Assembly: GCF_014634745.1 (NCBI RefSeq)
Contig: NZ_BMBP01000001.1
Coordinates: 310,001 to 374,000 of the forward strand
Reading direction: 5' to 3'
DNA: 64,000 bases
Source: Leuconostoc pseudomesenteroides KCTC 3652
Lineage (GTDB): Bacteria; Bacillota; Bacilli; Lactobacillales; Lactobacillaceae
The first letter of the stretch is position 1. The number at the start of each line of letters is the position of its first letter. The translations under genes and the position numbers were made by a program. This document shows, one piece after another, positions 45,678-55,146 of the stretch. A model generated the notes under the pieces. The model searched no databases, was not told where the DNA came from, and worked only from the letters and a program-made list of their open reading frames with translations.

Positions 45678-46511
45678 TCAATCTAATTTCACCTGACAAA
45701 ATGGGCAAAATGTTGTGCCGCGTTGGCCAACTTTTATTTTTACCATCGGTGTTCCGCAACGCAGACATGGTTCACCTACTCGCCCGTATGCCTCTAACTC
45801 GTTTTGAAATTTACCAACTTCGCCAAACACATTGCTAAAACTATGCACAGTCGTCCCGTGATGTTTAATTGCCCGTGCTATTTCCGAAATGATATTGGAA
45901 CGCAATACCGCCAACTGTGACTCAGACAATTGATTGGTTGGGGTTTCTGGGTGAATTTTGCTCTGCCACAATACCTCGTCAGCATAAATATTACCAATAC
46001 CGGCTATCTGATTTTGATCTAATAAAAAAGTTTTGATTGGTTTTTTTGACTTTGAAAAGGCGTTAATCATATATGGCAATGTCAAATCAACCTCGGTTGG
46101 TTCTGGTCCTAATTTTGCCAATGATGGTGAAACTATACTTTCATGCCCAGTAGTGGCGAGTACCATACGTCCAAAACGGCGCGTATCATTGTAAAACAAA
46201 GCACGATCATCTGCTAGTTCAAATATAATTTCTGTGTGTTTGTAAGGTGTAGTACCAATCGGTTCAACAGAATATTGCCCCTCCATTCTTAAATGAGAAA
46301 CAATTGTGTGTTGATTCGACAACCGCAGCAACAAATATTTACCGCGTCGATCAATTTTCGTAAACGTCGCTTGCATGACACCCGTCACAAACGCTTGTGA
46401 ATCACCGGTAATTACCTTTGGATAGGGCACATTCACAGCAGTTACTGTCGCACCAATAATTAATTTTTCTAGTCCGCGACGGACCGTTTCAACTTCGGGA
46501 AGTTCTGGCAT
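45678..46511 (-). CDS. mutM: Formamidopyrimidine-DNA glycosylase
   Basis: Removes 8-oxoguanine and other oxidised bases. 277 residues from the ATG at 46511, whose product after Met removal starts PELPEVE, the catalytic N-terminal proline; the track-style earlier GTG would spoil this. C-terminal zinc finger CLRCGTPMVKIKVGQRGTTFCPFCQ. Precedes coaE. Confidence 0.97.
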   Translation of the reverse strand: MPELPEVETVRRGLEKLIIGATVTAVNVPYPKVITGDSQAFVTGVMQATFTKIDRRGKYLLLRLSNQHTIVSHLRMEGQYSVEPIGTTPYKHTEIIFELADDRALFYNDTRRFGRMVLATTGHESIVSPSLAKLGPEPTEVDLTLPYMINAFSKSKKPIKTFLLDQNQIAGIGNIYADEVLWQSKIHPETPTNQLSESQLAVLRSNIISEIARAIKHHGTTVHSFSNVFGEVGKFQNELEAYGRVGEPCLRCGTPMVKIKVGQRGTTFCPFCQVKLD

Positions 46512-46644
46512 TGCCACTCCTATATACTGTCAATTCTATACGCTTATTTTTTAGGGCTAATTTTTATTTATCAAATTTAGCTAAACCTATTTTAACACAC
46601 TGGTACCTACCCCTTCAGGCAAAAACTTTTGATGTCAAAAAAAA

Positions 46645-46662
46645 CCAGCATTGAATTGCTAG
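46645..46662 (-). terminator. Terminator after the DEAD-box gene
   Basis: Minus-strand CTAGCA-loop-TGCTGG followed by eight T; overlaps the stop codon. Confidence 0.8.
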
Positions 46663-47954
46663 TCACGTTTTTTAGCCCATTTAGGCTTACCTTTATTTTT
46701 TGAGTGCTTAGCCCGCTTCTTTTTTCGCTCAGGCAAATCATTTTTTGCCGCTACTTTGACAGGCAAATGTTTTTTTGATGGTGATGATGTTATGCTGGGC
46801 TCTTTTGCACTATCAGTATCCACTTTTGATGGCGCAATGATTGCCTGTTGCTTGTTAGCAACTGTTTTTGTAGATGGTTCAAAAGTGTTGTCAGCTTTGA
46901 TCAACGTAAACTTATCACCAAGCTCACGCTTTAAGTTACGAATATCATGATCATTACCTAAGTTCAAAACCCTACCGTTTTTACCCATACGACCAGTTCG
47001 ACCGGTTCGATGAACATAAGTTTTCAAACGTTCAGGCAATTGTGCATTGACCACTAATGGCAAATTATCAATGTCAAGGCCACGTGCGGCAACATCTGTG
47101 ACCAGTAAAAGGGCCACTTCGCCTTTTTTAAACAGTCTCAATGCGTCAGCACGTTGCACTTGTCGTTTGTCATTACTACCGATGCTCATAACACTGACAT
47201 GTGCATGGCGCAACGTTGCCTGCATTGATACGAGTGCACTAATTGTATTAAAGAATACTAATGCTTGTTGATTATGGCGAGCTAATTGGATTAGTATTTT
47301 TTCTTTTGCACGTTGGTCGACGTATTGAAATTCATGTTTGATGTTAGCCGGTGCGTCAGTTCCAACCGAAATTGGGTGTACTTTTTGATTAAATACAGTG
47401 TTTACGTACTGCAAATCTGCACCAGAAGTAGCTGAAAATAACCCCAATTGCAAATTTGTTGGTAACTGATCGGCTAACGCCTCTAAACTATCATGCCGTT
47501 CTTCGGTCAACATCGCATCAGCCTCATCAAAAATGACAGCCTTTATGTTGTCTAATTTTAATACCCCACCTTCAAGCATTGTTAGCACACGTCCAAGCGT
47601 CCCTACAACAATTTGTGGTTTATCTTTTTTGAGTTTTTCAGCTTGTCGACGTCCATTGGCGCCGCCAATGAGACTAGCAACACTCACGCCCACCAAAGCG
47701 CCCCACTCTCGCGCTACTTGGGTTGTTTGCATGGCTAATTCTTGACTAGGTGCTAAAATTAAAACTTGCGTTCGCTTTAAATTAGCGTCAACTTGAGATA
47801 ACATTGGCAAAACGAAGGCTAATGTTTTCCCCGTCCCAGTTGGGGCCAATCCAAAAATAGAATCACCATCGATTAAACGTTGCCAAACAGCATTCTGGAT
47901 GGGGGTTGGTTGCTCAAAAACAGCACTAAATTTTTCTAAAAGTTCTAGTTTCAT
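46659..47954 (-). CDS. DEAD-box RNA helicase
   Basis: 431 residues: Q motif TPIQNAVW, Walker A APTGTGKT, PSQELA, TLGR, DEAD, SAT, and RGLDID plus HRTGRTGR. A lysine-rich disordered tail (about 340-431) is typical of RNA binding. Likely cold-shock or ribosome assembly helicase of the CshA/CshB type; the exact paralogue cannot be told. Confidence 0.92.
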   Translation of the reverse strand: MKLELLEKFSAVFEQPTPIQNAVWQRLIDGDSIFGLAPTGTGKTLAFVLPMLSQVDANLKRTQVLILAPSQELAMQTTQVAREWGALVGVSVASLIGGANGRRQAEKLKKDKPQIVVGTLGRVLTMLEGGVLKLDNIKAVIFDEADAMLTEERHDSLEALADQLPTNLQLGLFSATSGADLQYVNTVFNQKVHPISVGTDAPANIKHEFQYVDQRAKEKILIQLARHNQQALVFFNTISALVSMQATLRHAHVSVMSIGSNDKRQVQRADALRLFKKGEVALLLVTDVAARGLDIDNLPLVVNAQLPERLKTYVHRTGRTGRMGKNGRVLNLGNDHDIRNLKRELGDKFTLIKADNTFEPSTKTVANKQQAIIAPSKVDTDSAKEPSITSSPSKKHLPVKVAAKNDLPERKKKRAKHSKNKGKPKWAKKRD

Positions 47955-47955
47955 A

Positions 47956-48960
47956 TTAATCCTTTATATCAGCAGGAAATACAATACCAGCTGATTGTCG
48001 TAAATCAAATAATGTTTGATTAACCTGCTTAGCAAGTTGCCACCATTGTTGATAACGAACATGTTCATTTATGGGATCAGTAATGACCCGTGAAAAATCT
48101 GATGCTTCAGCAACCATTGGATTACTTGTCCCTGCCACCCCAATGTTATCCGCATTACCATCGCCATCATGGTAGGTTATAGTGTTTAGTTCTGCAATAT
48201 TGTTTGTTGAAATTGTCTCTTTCAAGCCATAAATTTCGCTCGATAGATAAGAGTTGGCATTTTTTCCAAAAATAACTGTCACATTAAATTGATCATAGAA
48301 TAGATTAGCAGTCCCGCGCCCGTCTGCACCATTATTTAAAAGTGTTGGCAAATATTGTACCGCCCTTGGTGCACCAAATAAAGCAATCGCCGCATATATA
48401 GGATAGACACCCAAATCATACAATGCACCGCCACTAAATTCACGTGTCAAAACATTGGGTTCTTGGCCTTCCAAATAAGCATCATAACGTGAGGAATACT
48501 TTTGATAAACAAATGTAGCGCCCTGCACTTGTGGCAATTCAATCACAGCTTGTTGCATCAGCTTGAAGTTTGATTGATGAACATGACGTGCTGCCTCAAA
48601 AACACGTACATTTTCATGCCGCGTCAATAGCTCTTCAATTATCGCAAATTCCGTTGGATTACTAAATGATGGCTTCTCGACAATCACATGCACATCTGAG
48701 GCAATCGCTACCTTAGCTTGTTCAAAGTGCAGCGCATTAGGAGACGCAATATACACCACATCAATATTTGTGTATAAATCACTCAAAGTGGTAACCACCG
48801 CTACATTATCAGTGTCAGTGTCGAGATCAGCCAAAAAAGCGTTTCCTTTTTCTTCTGTACGTGAATACACTGTTGTCAATGTATAGCTACCAGTTTGCAG
48901 CGCTGCCTCAACGAACATTTTTGAAATCCAGTTAGTGCCAATAATACCTAATTTAATCAT
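47956..48960 (-). CDS. Gfo/Idh/MocA family oxidoreductase
   Basis: 334 residues, NAD(P)-dependent. N-terminal Rossmann fold LGIIGTNWISKMF, DVVYIASPNALHFEQA, and the VEKPSF motif with the catalytic lysine. Substrate unknown. Its start overlaps the GH25-like gene stop by 4 bases. Confidence 0.9.
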   Translation of the reverse strand: MIKLGIIGTNWISKMFVEAALQTGSYTLTTVYSRTEEKGNAFLADLDTDTDNVAVVTTLSDLYTNIDVVYIASPNALHFEQAKVAIASDVHVIVEKPSFSNPTEFAIIEELLTRHENVRVFEAARHVHQSNFKLMQQAVIELPQVQGATFVYQKYSSRYDAYLEGQEPNVLTREFSGGALYDLGVYPIYAAIALFGAPRAVQYLPTLLNNGADGRGTANLFYDQFNVTVIFGKNANSYLSSEIYGLKETISTNNIAELNTITYHDGDGNADNIGVAGTSNPMVAEASDFSRVITDPINEHVRYQQWWQLAKQVNQTLFDLRQSAGIVFPADIKD

Positions 48961-49694
48961 TTATATGCCTCGAATTGTTTCTTTGTGCCATTGAAGACTG
49001 ACGTTGGCATTTTGACTGCTTTCAAACCTGAACCAATTGTACGATCCTCATCGTATTGAATAAATTGATTCTCTGCTGCCTTGTTATCGGTATTGTCTTC
49101 AATCAACCAGTATTTGGTATCTTTAATTGTGTCAGATAGTTGCTTTTGAACCGCAGGCGTTGTGTAAATCACAATGTCATGGGTATAATGCGAATAAAGT
49201 GTCTGAATGAGCGATGCTAAACGCTGTGCATCAGTTGCCGTTGAAATTTGGTCATCCGGCACCTGAATCGCAATTGGCAACTCACCAATCTGATTCCCAA
49301 CATTATCAATAAAATATTGTGCTTGCACAGCAGCTGTGGTGTTTGAGCTATAAACTTGAATGGCACCGACTTTCAGCTTAGCAGATTTAGCTCGTGTATA
49401 GCTGCTTTTATAGCCATCATCAGCGAAAGAATTACCTGAAGTAGCACGCAAATAAGCAAAATCAATGCCGTTATTGGCTAAATTTTGAAAGTCCACATAA
49501 CCTGAAGTCTGATTAATCGCCACACCTTGTACAGCAAAACCCGTTGGTGTCACATCAGTATTAACAATGACAGGCTTGGCAAATACCCAGATTACAAAGG
49601 AGCCCACGATTCCCACAAGAATGAGTAACCAGGTCGTAAAAGTTAGTGATTTTTTGGTTTTATATGATGATGATTTTTTCGTTGAATTATCCAT
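48957..49694 (-). CDS. Membrane-anchored GH25 lysozyme-like protein with degenerate active site
   Basis: 245 residues: a cytosolic lysine-rich head, one membrane helix at about 18-39, then a GH25 fold. The family starts with G-x-D-x-S and K-A-T-E-G; here these read GVAIN (A59 for Asp) and RATSG (S86 for Glu), and the later D-x-E is PIAIQVPDD. So the acid pair is gone while the fold seems kept (residues after, KLKVGAIQVYSSN). Probably a non-catalytic wall-binding or regulatory protein. The ATG at 49694 has TATAAT 8 bases before it and no ribosome-binding site. Confidence 0.8.
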   Translation of the reverse strand: MDNSTKKSSSYKTKKSLTFTTWLLILVGIVGSFVIWVFAKPVIVNTDVTPTGFAVQGVAINQTSGYVDFQNLANNGIDFAYLRATSGNSFADDGYKSSYTRAKSAKLKVGAIQVYSSNTTAAVQAQYFIDNVGNQIGELPIAIQVPDDQISTATDAQRLASLIQTLYSHYTHDIVIYTTPAVQKQLSDTIKDTKYWLIEDNTDNKAAENQFIQYDEDRTIGSGLKAVKMPTSVFNGTKKQFEAYK

Positions 49695-49838
49695 AGTCAC
49701 TATTATACAAGAAAAAACGCTACTGCGCTGATTAAGCTGTTCATTTATATCATACGATTTTTGCAACAAAAAGCTTGTAAATAATTATTATTCATGGGAA
49801 AATGAGCAGATACACTAACTTTTATTCAGGAGAATACC

Positions 49839-51068
49839 ATGTCATTAGAAACGCAACTCAACAAGTACGCTGAACTCATTGTCAAAAAAGGCGTCAATGT
49901 GCAGCCTGGTCAAACAATTATTTTGTATGCTGCTGTTGATGAAGCCTACTTTGCTCATAAAATCGTGGCCGCTGCTTATGAGGCTGGTGCCCGTGAAGTG
50001 GTGATGGAATGGTCAGACCAAACAATTGCAAAAGCATTTCTTGATCATGCACCAGAAGATCGTTTAACAACGGTTCCCAACTATACCGTTGCCAAAGCAA
50101 ATGAATTGATGGATCAATACGCTTCACGTATTTCACTTGTATCACAAGATCCTGATGGTTTAGCTGGCGTTGATGCAGAGCGTCTTCACACATTGACAAA
50201 GGCTAACCAAAAAGCTTTGGGTCGTGTTCGTGAAGCAACCATGAAAGATGACATTTCATGGTTGGTAGTTGCTGCTGCCGGACAAGCTTGGGCGGAAAAA
50301 GTTTTCCCTGACCTCAAGGGTGAAGAAGCAGTCAATCGCTTGTGGGCTGAAATTTTGAAAGACGTTCGTGTTGATGATGAAACGGACGCCATTGCCAACT
50401 GGGACACGCATATTGAAACATTGAAAAATAAAGCCGATTGGTTGAACAGTCAAAACTTTAAATCATTACATTATCATAATGCTAAGTCAGACTTTACAAT
50501 TGGTTTAGCAACAGGTCATATTTGGGAAGCAGCTTTTTCGTACGATAAAGCTGGCAACGTCTTTATTCCAAACATGCCAACCGAAGAGGTCTTCACAGCG
50601 CCTGACAACCGTAATATCCAAGGTCATGTGGCAGCAACATTACCACTTTCATATCAAGGTAACTTGATTGAAGACATTGAATTAGATTTTGAAAATGGTC
50701 GTATTGTGAAAGCTTCTGCCTCAAAGGGTTTGCCTGTTTTGCAGAAACTAATTGATACAGATGAAGGTGCCAAATCATTGGGTGAGGTCTCACTTGTGCC
50801 TGATCCTTCACCAATTGCCCAAGGCGGTGTGTTGTTCTACAACACGTTGTTTGATGAAAATGCCTCTGATCACTTGGCGATTGGCGCTGCCTATGCTTCA
50901 AATATTGCTGGTGGTAAAACTGATCAACCAGAAGATTTGGCAAAACGTGGTTGGAATATTTCAGATGTTCATGTTGACTTTATGGTTGGTTCAGCCGATA
51001 TGTCAATCGATGGTATCACGCAAGATGGTCAAATTGTCCCAGTCTTTAGAAATGGTGATTGGGCTTAA
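49839..51068 (+). CDS. pepS: Aminopeptidase PepS (M29 family)
   Basis: 409 residues, metallo-aminopeptidase with the M29 pattern: LNKYAELIVKKGVNVQPGQTI near the start and EDIELDFENGRIVKASASKG, with GEVSLVPDPSPI and SDHLAIGAAYA for the metal-binding site. AGGAG lies 7 bases upstream. Role in peptide turnover for a peptide-requiring bacterium. Confidence 0.93.
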   Translation: MSLETQLNKYAELIVKKGVNVQPGQTIILYAAVDEAYFAHKIVAAAYEAGAREVVMEWSDQTIAKAFLDHAPEDRLTTVPNYTVAKANELMDQYASRISLVSQDPDGLAGVDAERLHTLTKANQKALGRVREATMKDDISWLVVAAAGQAWAEKVFPDLKGEEAVNRLWAEILKDVRVDDETDAIANWDTHIETLKNKADWLNSQNFKSLHYHNAKSDFTIGLATGHIWEAAFSYDKAGNVFIPNMPTEEVFTAPDNRNIQGHVAATLPLSYQGNLIEDIELDFENGRIVKASASKGLPVLQKLIDTDEGAKSLGEVSLVPDPSPIAQGGVLFYNTLFDENASDHLAIGAAYASNIAGGKTDQPEDLAKRGWNISDVHVDFMVGSADMSIDGITQDGQIVPVFRNGDWA

Positions 51069-51092
51069 CATCTATTTGGGAGAAGCTTCAAG

Positions 51093-51479
51093 ATGATCAA
51101 TAATTTATTAGACAAATGGGATGGCGGTCGTTCATTAAAAGAGCGGCTTTATGACTTATTTTTCATTGCTATTATCGCCGCCATTGGTCATCTTGATTTT
51201 TGGCATACGAGTCCCAAGACAAGTATGGCAACAGCTGTCACGATTATTATGGCAACTGTGATTGCACTGCTCTATCTGTTGCAATTACCCCGCCTGAAAA
51301 ATAATTCTGATGTTCCTTATAAATTAACATTTTTCTTTTATGTCATTTATGTCATTAGTACATTTATTTTGACCAGTACGTTGACGCGTGATGTACTTGC
51401 ATTGAGCTACTGGCCACGTTTAGCAACTTTTGTCATTATAGAGGCAATCATGATGACACGTGTCATGCATGATCATTAA
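51093..51479 (+). CDS. Four-helix membrane protein, unknown
   Basis: 128 residues, four hydrophobic segments, starting 24 bases after pepS with GGGAG upstream, so probably co-transcribed. A bidirectional terminator follows. Not recognised. Confidence 0.75.
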   Translation: MINNLLDKWDGGRSLKERLYDLFFIAIIAAIGHLDFWHTSPKTSMATAVTIIMATVIALLYLLQLPRLKNNSDVPYKLTFFFYVIYVISTFILTSTLTRDVLALSYWPRLATFVIIEAIMMTRVMHDH

Positions 51480-51510
51480 AAAGCAAGTTACCGTTGGTAG
51501 CTTGCTTTTT
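51478..51510. terminator. Bidirectional terminator
   Basis: 15 bp stem AAAAAGCAAGTTACC with its complement (one T-G pair), 3-base loop; between converging genes. Confidence 0.85.
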
Positions 51511-54234
51511 TTATGATGGCGTGTCATTGAATGACCAAGTAAGCGTTGATTGCATTTGTTTATCCAATAATGAGGACTTAATGATCGTTGCTGGATTGAG
51601 TGAAAGACGGAAACTTTTATCAGGATTGTGGCTCAAACTAACACTTTTTTGGCTGTTTTCTGATTGACCTTGCCAAAAAGTGGTTGCATGATCCGATAAC
51701 TCATCATCGCCATACATGAGTTTGAGATCATGACGCGTTATCTTGTCAGTTGTGCCATTTGCCTCCCAGTCGCTAGTTTGCGAAACTGTGATGTCATAGG
51801 TGATAGTTGCTTCTAAGTTGATGAGATCAAGCTTTCCTGTTGACATATTAGTTGCTATCGGCAACTTTCCGCCACCAAAGACGCTCGCATTCAGTGTACC
51901 AAAAACAATGTTTGACGCAGCATCAATTGTCGGTGTTTGCGCCCAGACGTAGGTGACAGGTTCTGATCTGTCAGCGTACATTTGTGTTGTGGTGACCATG
52001 TTTCCCGTTGGACAATGGTCAGTTCCTGTCCCAACTTCTTGCCAAGACGCAGCCGTAGTTTTGTATTTTTGTCCATTATCGGTAATTGTTGTGCCAACAG
52101 CCGGTGCTGACGTGAAGTTAGGATTGTTGGCAAACTTAATATTTTTACCTAGGGCAATTTTCCAAAGGGAGTTGGTGGCATTGAACATTATGTTAAAAGC
52201 ATTACCCGAGGTAGTACTCCAGCCAGTTAAATCTAAAGTCATTAATTTTGAATTTGAAAACATATACGTGAAATTTGTTACCTTAGTCACATCCCAATTA
52301 CTTAAATCTAGTGAAGCTAACTTGGTATTTGAAAACATATAGCTCATATTAGTGACGTTGCTTGTGTTGAAGCCGGTTAAGGTCAAACTACTTAAGACAG
52401 TGGCATCAGCAAACATATAGCTCATGTCAACATTATTTGCCGAACGGCTGTTACCCCAACCTGAGAGGTTTAATGTTAATAAATTAGACGCCTTATAAAA
52501 CATATACTGGAATGTTGTGACTTTAGAGACATCGCAATTACTGAGATTTAAACTCGTTAATCCGGTGTAGGTAAACATGTAAAACATAGTCGTTACATTT
52601 GTAATCGTTGAGTTCGTCAAATCTAAACTCGTCAAAGCAGGGGTACTATAAAACATATAAGCCATAATTACCGAACTAGTTTCAGCGCCGACATGCCAAT
52701 CTGACAAGTTAAGACTTTGTATTTTGGCAGAATAAAACATTCTTAAGAACGTTGTTACTTTGGTTACATTCCAGCCACTAAAGTCTAATTCTTCTATGTT
52801 GCTATAAGCAAACATATTGCTCATATTTGTGACATTGGTGGTTTTAAAATTCGTTAAATTTAAACTAATTAACGCAACTTTACTATAAAACATATAACTC
52901 ATATCAACCCCATTGGCGGTACGATTTATACCCCAATTAGATAAATCTAATGATTTTATGTTGGAGTAAGCGAACATATACTGGAATGTTGTGACTTGAT
53001 CCACATTCCAGCTGCTAAGATCTATTGTTTCCGTCGTTTCGTTTTGATAAAACATATCGCTCATATTAGTCACATTGGTGGTCTGAAAGTTTGTTAAATT
53101 TAATTTAGTTAAGCCATTGTTGCTAGAGCCTTGAAACATACCTCTCATACTAACCGAGGTGGCAGTACGATTCACACCCCAATTAGATAAATTTAATGTC
53201 GATAAATTCTTTTCGCTACTAAACATTGCCTCAAATGTCACAACCTGACGCACATCCCAATCACTAAGATTTAAACTCGTTAAACCAGTGTTGGAAAACA
53301 TTCCACTCATATTAGTCACATTGGTGGTCTGAAAGTTCTTCATAATTAGCGTAGTGAGTTTAGTTGTATCTGAAAACATAAATGCCATTCGAACTGAGGT
53401 TGCCGTACGATTGTTACCCCAATCGGACAGATTCAAGTACTCTAAATTATCAGTGCCATAAAACATATATGAAAAATAAACTACCTTATCTACACTCCAA
53501 CCACTCAAATCCAAACTAGTGACACCACTCCCATAAAACATATAAGACATATTGGTCACATTACTGGTATTCAACACACTCAAATCAGGATTGGTTAGCC
53601 CCTTAGTGTAATAAAACCAATAAGCCATTGAAGTCACATTACTCGTATCAAAATTTTGCAAATCAATAAACTCACTGAGTTGTCCTAGATTAGCAAATAA
53701 ATAAGTCACATTGGGGTCTACTGTGACATTAGCTTCAAATTGAATTTTCTTGACTTGAGTGGCCACCAAATCAGCGGCTACCAAATTCTGATCAATTCTC
53801 TGTGCTAATTGTCCCGCCCCAAAAACCAACAAACCAGTATCCGAATCAAATGTCCAAGTGCTAGTCCCGTTCGTGTTTGTCGTTATTGCTCGTGGTGCTT
53901 TTCCAGACGAAGCTGGCTTACTATCTGTCTTCGCCAAAGGTTCTTCAACTTGTGGGTCTGCTTCAACTTTAGGCTGTTCCACTTGAGCTACTTCAGGTGT
54001 CTCGGGTTCATCAGGTTCCGGTTCTGTTGGCTGACCGTCACCAGTATCGTCAGTAGCGACGCGCTGAATCAATTCTTGCAAGTCAGAGCGACCGGCATTT
54101 GGTAGACATAGCTTTTTATCCGTTTTGACGTTATCAGCTGTCATCACTTCGGCAGCTGTCACGGCTTGTACCGGTCCAGTAAAGGTTAGTAATGCAATTA
54201 ATATTTGTAAGTAGAATTGTTTGTTCAAACGCAT
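51511..54234 (-). CDS. Secreted BspA-type leucine-rich-repeat surface protein with a WxL-like C-terminus
   Basis: 907 residues. Signal peptide at 1-28 (KQFYLQILIALLTFTGPVQA), a proline/glutamate-rich linker at about 62-110, an unrelated beta segment, then DUF285/BspA repeats at about 180-690. Repeats come in three alternating kinds: F.TTNVTNMS.MF, W.V..VTTF..MF and WG.NRTA..V.M.YMF, about five full cycles. There is no LPxTG. The C-terminal 110 residues carry ITVSQTSDWEANG and, at the end, STLTWSFNDTP, which fit the two motifs of a WxL wall-binding domain with changes. GGAG lies before the start. Function: likely adhesion; WxL assignment is inference. Confidence 0.87.
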   Translation of the reverse strand: MRLNKQFYLQILIALLTFTGPVQAVTAAEVMTADNVKTDKKLCLPNAGRSDLQELIQRVATDDTGDGQPTEPEPDEPETPEVAQVEQPKVEADPQVEEPLAKTDSKPASSGKAPRAITTNTNGTSTWTFDSDTGLLVFGAGQLAQRIDQNLVAADLVATQVKKIQFEANVTVDPNVTYLFANLGQLSEFIDLQNFDTSNVTSMAYWFYYTKGLTNPDLSVLNTSNVTNMSYMFYGSGVTSLDLSGWSVDKVVYFSYMFYGTDNLEYLNLSDWGNNRTATSVRMAFMFSDTTKLTTLIMKNFQTTNVTNMSGMFSNTGLTSLNLSDWDVRQVVTFEAMFSSEKNLSTLNLSNWGVNRTATSVSMRGMFQGSSNNGLTKLNLTNFQTTNVTNMSDMFYQNETTETIDLSSWNVDQVTTFQYMFAYSNIKSLDLSNWGINRTANGVDMSYMFYSKVALISLNLTNFKTTNVTNMSNMFAYSNIEELDFSGWNVTKVTTFLRMFYSAKIQSLNLSDWHVGAETSSVIMAYMFYSTPALTSLDLTNSTITNVTTMFYMFTYTGLTSLNLSNCDVSKVTTFQYMFYKASNLLTLNLSGWGNSRSANNVDMSYMFADATVLSSLTLTGFNTSNVTNMSYMFSNTKLASLDLSNWDVTKVTNFTYMFSNSKLMTLDLTGWSTTSGNAFNIMFNATNSLWKIALGKNIKFANNPNFTSAPAVGTTITDNGQKYKTTAASWQEVGTGTDHCPTGNMVTTTQMYADRSEPVTYVWAQTPTIDAASNIVFGTLNASVFGGGKLPIATNMSTGKLDLINLEATITYDITVSQTSDWEANGTTDKITRHDLKLMYGDDELSDHATTFWQGQSENSQKSVSLSHNPDKSFRLSLNPATIIKSSLLDKQMQSTLTWSFNDTPS
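52160..53700 (-). repeat. Three-unit tandem superrepeat inside the surface protein
   Basis: Some 18 BspA units of 23-26 codons in order A-B-C-A-B-C with a period near 72-75 codons, preceded by two A-type units and ended by one divergent unit. Confidence 0.8.
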
Positions 54235-54273
54235 GATTTTTCTCCATTAGTAGCCTAGACCCTCATTCTATTA

Positions 54274-54281
54274 GGGGGGGG
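54274..54281. repeat. Homopolymeric tract (C8 in the coding sense)
   Basis: Eight consecutive G on the plus strand, 39 bases upstream of the surface protein start, in its leader or promoter. Slippage could change expression. Confidence 0.6.
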
Positions 54282-54372
54282 TGGAAGACCAGACGAATTT
54301 TTAGTGAACAAATTATGAACTATTTGAAGAAAAATATATTCTTGACTCGTATTATAATTTGTACAATAAAAA

Positions 54373-54401
54373 ACTTGTAGCAGACTGTTTCTGCTACAAG
54401 T
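54373..54401 (-). terminator. Terminator after the 195-residue membrane protein
   Basis: 11 bp perfect stem ACTTGTAGCAG/CTGCTACAAGT followed by TTTTTATTG on the minus strand. Separates this gene from the surface protein gene. Confidence 0.88.
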
Positions 54402-54412
54402 GGTTAAACTTT

Positions 54413-55000
54413 TCATGATGCTTTTGGTTCAGATTTGAAAGCATCGCGCATTTGGTTATTCGTGTTTTTGAGGATTAAGTAGTAACTCAAGTTAGAAACC
54501 GCAAATATTTCCCATATCCACCAATACTCGTCATGATTGAATCTAAAGAATATTAGCAAGTCTTTGAGTATTTCAGCAGTCCACTCATGACTAACCTCAT
54601 CAAGTGACACCGTATGTGTCACTAGGCCAATCACAATTTGCAATATAAAAATCGCAATCCAACCGACAATGTAACTGCGCCCGCCACGAGAATACAGTGC
54701 ACGTTCATAAATTGGTGATTCTTGATGATTTTCTTTGACAATATATTTGGTTGGCTCATCGTGCACTTTAATAGCAAAATCACGGGTTTGATACCATCCA
54801 ATAAGACAGCTCATCACAAAGACAATCACTAATAAAGTCGCGTCGAAGGCATTTTTGATGCTAACATTCGTTACAAATTGGAACGCCCCAAAAGCAGGTA
54901 TCATATAATACCTGACCTTGGAAACCTTCTCAAATTCAAATTGTTTTTTGATGAAATACACCGTGATGATCAGTGTACCAATAGTCAAACCTAAATGCAT
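54413..55000 (-). CDS. Five-helix membrane protein, unknown
   Basis: 195 residues. Helices at about 3-18, 31-50, 52-70, 108-128 and 158-176; cytosolic loop around 71-105 with charged residues. Not recognised with confidence. It follows the small-protein cassette and precedes the surface protein gene, without obvious coupling to either. A start at 55000 has AGGAG 7 bases upstream (line reading TAGAAAAAGGAG). Confidence 0.7.
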   Translation of the reverse strand: MHLGLTIGTLIITVYFIKKQFEFEKVSKVRYYMIPAFGAFQFVTNVSIKNAFDATLLVIVFVMSCLIGWYQTRDFAIKVHDEPTKYIVKENHQESPIYERALYSRGGRSYIVGWIAIFILQIVIGLVTHTVSLDEVSHEWTAEILKDLLIFFRFNHDEYWWIWEIFAVSNLSYYLILKNTNNQMRDAFKSEPKAS

Positions 55001-55092
55001 TGTGCTACTCCTTTTTCTAGGAATAGTATACCAGAATTGTCACATTTGGACAGATAAAAAAGCCCGTAAAAACTCGTTCTCTATGAATGAAC

Positions 55093-55141
55093 TCAAGTTT
55101 AATTTAGAAAAAATAAAAAGGAACAAATTCTGCACCTTTTT
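55093..55141 (-). terminator. Putative terminator of the small-protein cassette
   Basis: Minus-strand AAAAAGG-loop-CCTTTTT with T-rich tail. A second hairpin based on AAACT/AGTTT with GTTC/GAAC lies just after it. Confidence 0.55.
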
Positions 55142-55146
55142 AACTA

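Noticed and set aside
52160-53700. CRISPR array
   Set aside because: The repeats are coding, in frame and degenerate, with a period near 220 bases; no short identical repeats with unique spacers.
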